Shown here: one piece after another, positions 61,211-64,000 of the stretch
Numbering within the stretch: the stretch's first letter is position 1
Layout: every line of letters starts with the position of its first letter
DNA from: Brevibacterium oceani
GTDB taxonomy: Bacteria > Actinomycetota > Actinomycetes > Actinomycetales > Brevibacteriaceae
Reading direction: 5' to 3'
DNA length: 64,000 bases
Assembly (NCBI RefSeq): GCF_013623835.1
Contig: NZ_JABKDE010000002.1
Span: 310,001-374,000 of the forward strand
Translations under genes and position numbers: made by a program
The notes under the pieces: generated by a model
What the model saw: the letters and a program-made list of their open reading frames with translations, nothing else
Database searches by the model: none
What the model was told of the DNA's origin: nothing

Positions 61211-61283
61211 CCGGATGTAGCTCAGTAGGGAGAGCGCCCGCTTTGGGAGCGGGAAGTCGCAGGTTCGAGCCCTGCTATCCGGA
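61211..61283 (+). tRNA. tRNA-Pro (anticodon TGG)
   Basis: Acceptor CCGGATG/TATCCGG (last pair G-T), D-arm GCTC/GAGC, anticodon stem CCCGC/GCGGG with loop TTTGGGA (anticodon 61244-61246), T-arm GCAGG-TTCGAGC-CCTGC, discriminator A. CCA is not encoded. It would read CCA and, by wobble, other proline codons. Confidence 0.88.
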
Positions 61284-61286
61284 CGA

Positions 61287-61360
61287 GACCGCGCGAAGCG
61301 CAGCATCGGGTTACTTCTTCTGGTGAATCGACACCCGAAGCAATCTGATCTCGCGCGGTC
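61287..61360 (+). ncRNA. Candidate structured RNA copy A (Y-RNA-like family)
   Basis: Lies between tRNA-Pro and tRNA-Lys. Outer stem: GACCGCGCGA (61287-61296) pairs with TCGCGCGGTC (61351-61360). Then AGCGCA, and an inner stem GC-A-TCGGGT paired with ACCCGA-A-GC (61303-61311 with 61333-61341), topped by TTACTTC. The 3' joining bases are GATC. Two further copies (61442, 62297) keep these joining sequences but change the stems in paired fashion. At 74 nt with tRNAs on both sides it would be released by tRNA-processing enzymes. Confidence 0.6.
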
Positions 61361-61365
61361 CGCAT

Positions 61366-61438
61366 GCGCCTCTAGCTCAGCCGGCAGAGCACTCGGCTCT
61401 TAACCGAGGGGTCCTGGGTTCGATCCCCAGGGGGCGCA
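61366..61438 (+). tRNA. tRNA-Lys (anticodon CTT)
   Basis: Acceptor GCGCCTC/GGGGCGC (one T-G pair), D-arm GCTC/GAGC, anticodon stem CTCGG/CCGAG with loop CTCTTAA (anticodon 61399-61401), T-arm CTGGG-TTCGATC-CCCAG, discriminator A. CCA is not encoded. It decodes AAG, the common lysine codon in GC-rich DNA. Confidence 0.92.
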
Positions 61439-61441
61439 CTC

Positions 61442-61516
61442 GCTCGTCGAAGCGCAGCATCGAGTTACTTCACTTCCACTGAAACGATCACTCGACGCGA
61501 CTCAATCTCGACGAGC
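61442..61516 (+). ncRNA. Candidate structured RNA copy B (Y-RNA-like family)
   Basis: Starts four bases after tRNA-Lys. Outer stem: GCTCGTCGA (61442-61450) pairs with TCGACGAGC (61508-61516), a different sequence from copy A but fully paired. Joining AGCGCA is identical to A. Inner stem TCGAGT (61460-61465) pairs with ACTCGA (61490-61495): the G-C of copy A is replaced by A-T on both strands. The TTACTTC start of the apical loop and AATC before the 3' strand are kept. Confidence 0.6.
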
Positions 61517-61539
61517 CCTCCGCTTCTCGCCGTGGCGAC

Positions 61540-62202
61540 CTACCCGCCGTGAGCGTCGGACAGGGCTTTGCCTGTGACGATCCTGCCCAGCTGACGCGAC
61601 GCCTCCTCTGAGTCCCTGCAGCTGTTCGGGCACACCAGCGTCGCGAACAGCCTCAGGGCCATGACGACCTTGGCGAGGTCAGGTACGGCCAGACCGTCCG
61701 TCAACTTCGTGCTGAACTCGGCAATGGAGGTCACGATGATCGTCCTGCACGGCGAGGACGCCAGGAGGCCCCCAGCATTGTCCAGGGCCGACCCCACGAT
61801 CGCCTTGACCGCCTGCTGAGCGAGGCTGTCCGGCGCATTCTGCTCCAGGAACTGTGCAGCACTGTTGAAGAGCTCGCACAGGAGGTGGGACGACCGCCGC
61901 TTGCCGTCGACAGCATCGATCACATCCCAAGCGGCTGTGTTGAGGATGTCGATGAGCTCATCGCTCCTGTCATCGCTCAAGCCCAGTCGGACCAGAATCT
62001 CGACCTGCTTGTCGCCATCGATCTGACGCGCCGCCTGCGACGGCGGCACCACCGCAGGAGTGGGCGATGGCGGGTGCGACCTGCTGACCGCCCCGACCGA
62101 CGAGCCGGCGGAATACATTCCGATGCCGCCGTGATTCACTGGGCATTTGGCAGCTGCCGTCGGACTCCGATGTCCACGGATCGGTGCTGTACAACCTGCC
62201 AT
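61540..62202 (-). CDS. Hypothetical protein encoded between RNA copies B and C
   Basis: A 220-residue protein with no recognised family. The first 60 residues are low in complexity with Pro, Ser and Cys (GCTAPIRGHRSPTAAAKC). The rest is helical: VEILVRLGLSDDRSDELIDI, SSHLLCELFNSAAQFLEQNA, AVKAIVGSALDNAGGLLA, which looks like a compact helical-repeat domain. ATG 62202 has AAGGGGGA upstream; the frame continues upstream but across the structured RNA copy C and is not credible. It faces away from the TROVE gene and shares its upstream region. Confidence 0.6.
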   Translation of the reverse strand: MAGCTAPIRGHRSPTAAAKCPVNHGGIGMYSAGSSVGAVSRSHPPSPTPAVVPPSQAARQIDGDKQVEILVRLGLSDDRSDELIDILNTAAWDVIDAVDGKRRSSHLLCELFNSAAQFLEQNAPDSLAQQAVKAIVGSALDNAGGLLASSPCRTIIVTSIAEFSTKLTDGLAVPDLAKVVMALRLFATLVCPNSCRDSEEASRQLGRIVTGKALSDAHGG

Positions 62203-62296
62203 TCTGATCCCCCTTGATCGACTGCTTTCCGCGCATTCTACCGAAAGCGCGCCACAACAGACCTTCTCCCCATTCCTATCGACGCACCTATAACTC

Positions 62297-62362
62297 CTCG
62301 CTGAAGCGAAGCATCGGGCTACTTCTGGAACAAGCCTCCCGATGCACCTGGATCTCAGCGAG
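62297..62362 (+). ncRNA. Candidate structured RNA copy C (Y-RNA-like family), upstream of the TROVE gene
   Basis: Outer stem: CTCGCTGA (62297-62304) pairs with TCAGCGAG (62355-62362). Joining AGCGAA differs from copies A and B by one base. Inner stem GCATCGGG (62311-62318) pairs with CCCGATGC (62338-62345), here without the mismatch of A and B. CTACTTC opens the apical loop and GATC precedes the 3' strand. It ends 61 bases before the TROVE start codon, the position at which bacterial Y RNAs are often found relative to rsr. Confidence 0.6.
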
Positions 62363-62422
62363 CACACTTCATCAGAGCCGACCAGGCGGCACTCACCCCC
62401 AACCATGACAAGGAGAACCGCC

Positions 62423-64000
62423 ATGGCTCGATACAACCGCAACACCACCACGAACGCCCCACGCACCGCAGTGAGCACGGTCTCCCGCGACACGGCAGCG
62501 CCGGACGCTCTGACCTTCGAGGGCGGTGCAGGCTGGCTGCGTGAGGCCCAGGCCGAGCTGTTCCTCGCCGCAGTCACCGACCTCAACGAGGACCTCTTCT
62601 ACGAGAGCGCCGGCGACCGCGCCGAGCGCATCGAGCGCCTCGTCGCCGGGGTGGCCGTGAGCGATCCGACCTGGGTGCTCGGCCTCGTCGGCTGGCTGCG
62701 CCGCACGGCGGGTCTGCGGTCTTCGGCGGTCAACGTCGCCGTCGCCGCGGCCCACGCACGCTTCGTCGCTCAGGCCGCCGGTCACACCCGAAAGATCGTC
62801 GACGCGGCGATCGCCCGGGCCGACGAGCCCGCCGAACTGCTGGCCTGCTGGATCGCCCGGTACGGCCGCTCGATCCCGATCGCCGTCAAGCGCGGCGTCG
62901 GCGACGGCGCGGTGCGCACCTGGAACGAGGCCAGCGTGCTGAAGTGGCGCGGCAAGGGTTCCCGCGGCGACGTGGGCATGCGCGACGTGCTCAACCTCGT
63001 CCACCCGAGCCCGAAGGACGCCCGGCAGGGCGCGCTGTTCGAGGCGATCCTCACCGAGGCCTACGGTCGAGAGGCGGTCCTCGACGACCTGCTCATCATG
63101 CGCGCCCGCAGGGACTTCCTGGCGCTCGGCCGCGGCGAGCAGCTCTCGACGCTGCTCGAGGACGGCTCGACGATCCGCCGCGACGCCGCTCTCACCCACG
63201 AGGTGATCGCCGGAGCGCTCGGCACCATCCCGGGCGAGGTCTGGGAGGAGCTGGTCGACTCGATGGGCTACACGGCCCTGATGATGAACCTGCGGCGCAT
63301 CGTCGAGTCGGGCGTCAGCGCCGAGGTCGTCCGAGAGGTCTCCGACCGCCTGGCCGACCCGGACGAGGTCCGCCGCTCCGGCGTCATGCCGGTGCGACTG
63401 CTCTCGGCCTACCGGAACGCGCCGCTGGAGTTCGCTCCGGCGCTGCAGAAGGCCATGGAGGTCTCGACCGAGAACGTCCCGGCCCTGAAGGGCCGCACGC
63501 TCGTGCTGGTCGACTGCTCGGGATCGATGAGCTACCCGCTCTCCGAGCGAGGCACGCTCACCCGCATGGACGCGGCCTCCGTCTTCGGTGCGGCCCTGGC
63601 CCTGCGGGGTGAGGACGTCACGCTGGTGCGCTTCGGCTCGGATTCCGAGGAAGTCGCGCACCGCCGCGGCGACGGCGTGCTCCGCCTCGCCGACCGGATG
63701 CCGTCCGACATGGGCGGCACGAACACCCGCGGGGCCGTCGACCGGCACTACGCCGGCCACGACCGGGTCATCGTCCTCACCGACGAGCAGGCGGGCTTTT
63801 CGGGCTACTACGGCCGCGGCGACGTCTTCGCGTCCGTACCGGAGAAGGTGCACGCCTTCACCTGGAACCTCGCGGGCTACCGCGCCGGCCACGCCCCCTC
63901 GGGAGCGCACCGGCACGCGTTCGGCGGCCTGTCCGACGCCAGCTTCGACCTGGTCGAGCGCGTCGAGCACGGCTTCGCCGGGGCGTGGCCCTGGGAGTGA
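62423..64000 (+). CDS. rsr: TROVE/vWA-domain RNA-binding protein (Ro60/Rsr family)
   Basis: Ro60-like proteins form a ring of HEAT-like helices that holds misfolded RNA and binds Y RNA on its outer face. The 525-residue protein has the TROVE domain in residues 30-340 (LREAQAELFLAAVTDLNEDL, then GWLRRTAGLRSSAVNVAVAA, RYGRSIPIAVKRGV, WRGKGSRGDVGMRDVLNLVH). A von Willebrand A domain follows with MIDAS residues D364-x-S-x-S in VDCSGSMSY, a Thr in GGTNTRG and an Asp in VLTDEQAG. ATG 62423 has AAGGAG seven bases upstream; ATG 62405 and 62342 in the same frame are worse. The stop is the last codon of the window, so the gene is complete. Confidence 0.93.
   Translation: MARYNRNTTTNAPRTAVSTVSRDTAAPDALTFEGGAGWLREAQAELFLAAVTDLNEDLFYESAGDRAERIERLVAGVAVSDPTWVLGLVGWLRRTAGLRSSAVNVAVAAAHARFVAQAAGHTRKIVDAAIARADEPAELLACWIARYGRSIPIAVKRGVGDGAVRTWNEASVLKWRGKGSRGDVGMRDVLNLVHPSPKDARQGALFEAILTEAYGREAVLDDLLIMRARRDFLALGRGEQLSTLLEDGSTIRRDAALTHEVIAGALGTIPGEVWEELVDSMGYTALMMNLRRIVESGVSAEVVREVSDRLADPDEVRRSGVMPVRLLSAYRNAPLEFAPALQKAMEVSTENVPALKGRTLVLVDCSGSMSYPLSERGTLTRMDAASVFGAALALRGEDVTLVRFGSDSEEVAHRRGDGVLRLADRMPSDMGGTNTRGAVDRHYAGHDRVIVLTDEQAGFSGYYGRGDVFASVPEKVHAFTWNLAGYRAGHAPSGAHRHAFGGLSDASFDLVERVEHGFAGAWPWE

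Noticed and set aside
61287..61360. Structured RNA copy A as a fifth tRNA
   Set aside because: Length and position fit a tRNA, but there is no T-loop, no D-arm and no anticodon arm; the outer stem is 10 bp.
31211..64000. Relaxase and coupling protein (VirD4-type) for the conjugative element
   Set aside because: No gene in the window shows relaxase histidine motifs or a coupling-protein P-loop; they may lie to the right, so none is annotated.

Overview
The window is high-GC actinobacterial DNA. The gene content and order (uvrA-uvrC-rapZ-yvcK-whiA-gap-pgk-tpiA-secG, a SufR-led suf operon, and a ctaA/ctaB pair) fit a member of the Micrococcales. Brevibacterium or a close relative is my best guess from gene order and protein style, but it is an inference because no database search was possible.

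Positions 1-30957 are ordinary chromosome. They hold the 3' end of a TerC-type membrane protein gene, a YciI protein, and a DEAD/DEAH-box helicase. Next come nucleotide excision repair genes (uvrA, uvrC), the rapZ-yvcK-whiA trio, the lower glycolysis operon gap-pgk-tpiA, and secG. A converging tkt-tal-pgi operon follows, then ctaB, an ABC exporter translationally coupled to ctaA, and a complete SUF iron-sulfur assembly operon: sufR, sufB, sufD, a Rieske ferredoxin, sufC, sufS, sufU and sufT. The space before sufR carries a perfect CAAC-N6-GTTG palindrome (a SufR-type operator) and, beside it, an IdeR/DtxR-like iron box.

From about 31011 to the right edge the DNA belongs to an integrated mobile element. 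It begins with a tyrosine integrase and a divergent excisionase just downstream of sufT. It then carries an XRE regulator, lipoproteins, an Abi-type HEPN protein, a type IV secretion block (TrbL/VirB6-like giant, VirB4-like protein with degenerate nucleotide-binding motifs, two-TM PrgI/VirB3-like protein), a plasmid-type topoisomerase III, a ribbon-helix-helix mobilisation-like operon, a secreted nuclease, and a long run of small, stop-start-coupled genes of unknown function that includes an ATP-grasp protein. An SSB and a DGQHR/ParB-like protein follow. Relaxase, coupling protein and right attachment site are not seen and may lie beyond position 64000. At least six element promoters share the heptamer CGACTCG/CGAGTCG, so the element probably has one master regulator.

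The most striking part is 60934-64000. It holds four tRNA genes (Trp-CCA, Tyr-GTA, Pro-TGG, Lys-CTT). Interleaved with and following them are three copies of a 66-75 nt structured element whose outer and inner stems change sequence between copies while base pairing and joining-loop sequences are kept. The last copy sits directly upstream of a complete TROVE/vWA (Ro60/Rsr-like) gene. Ro60 proteins bind Y RNAs, and bacterial Y RNAs are often encoded beside rsr, so these three elements are good candidates for a Y-RNA-like family carried by a mobile element. No CRISPR array was seen.
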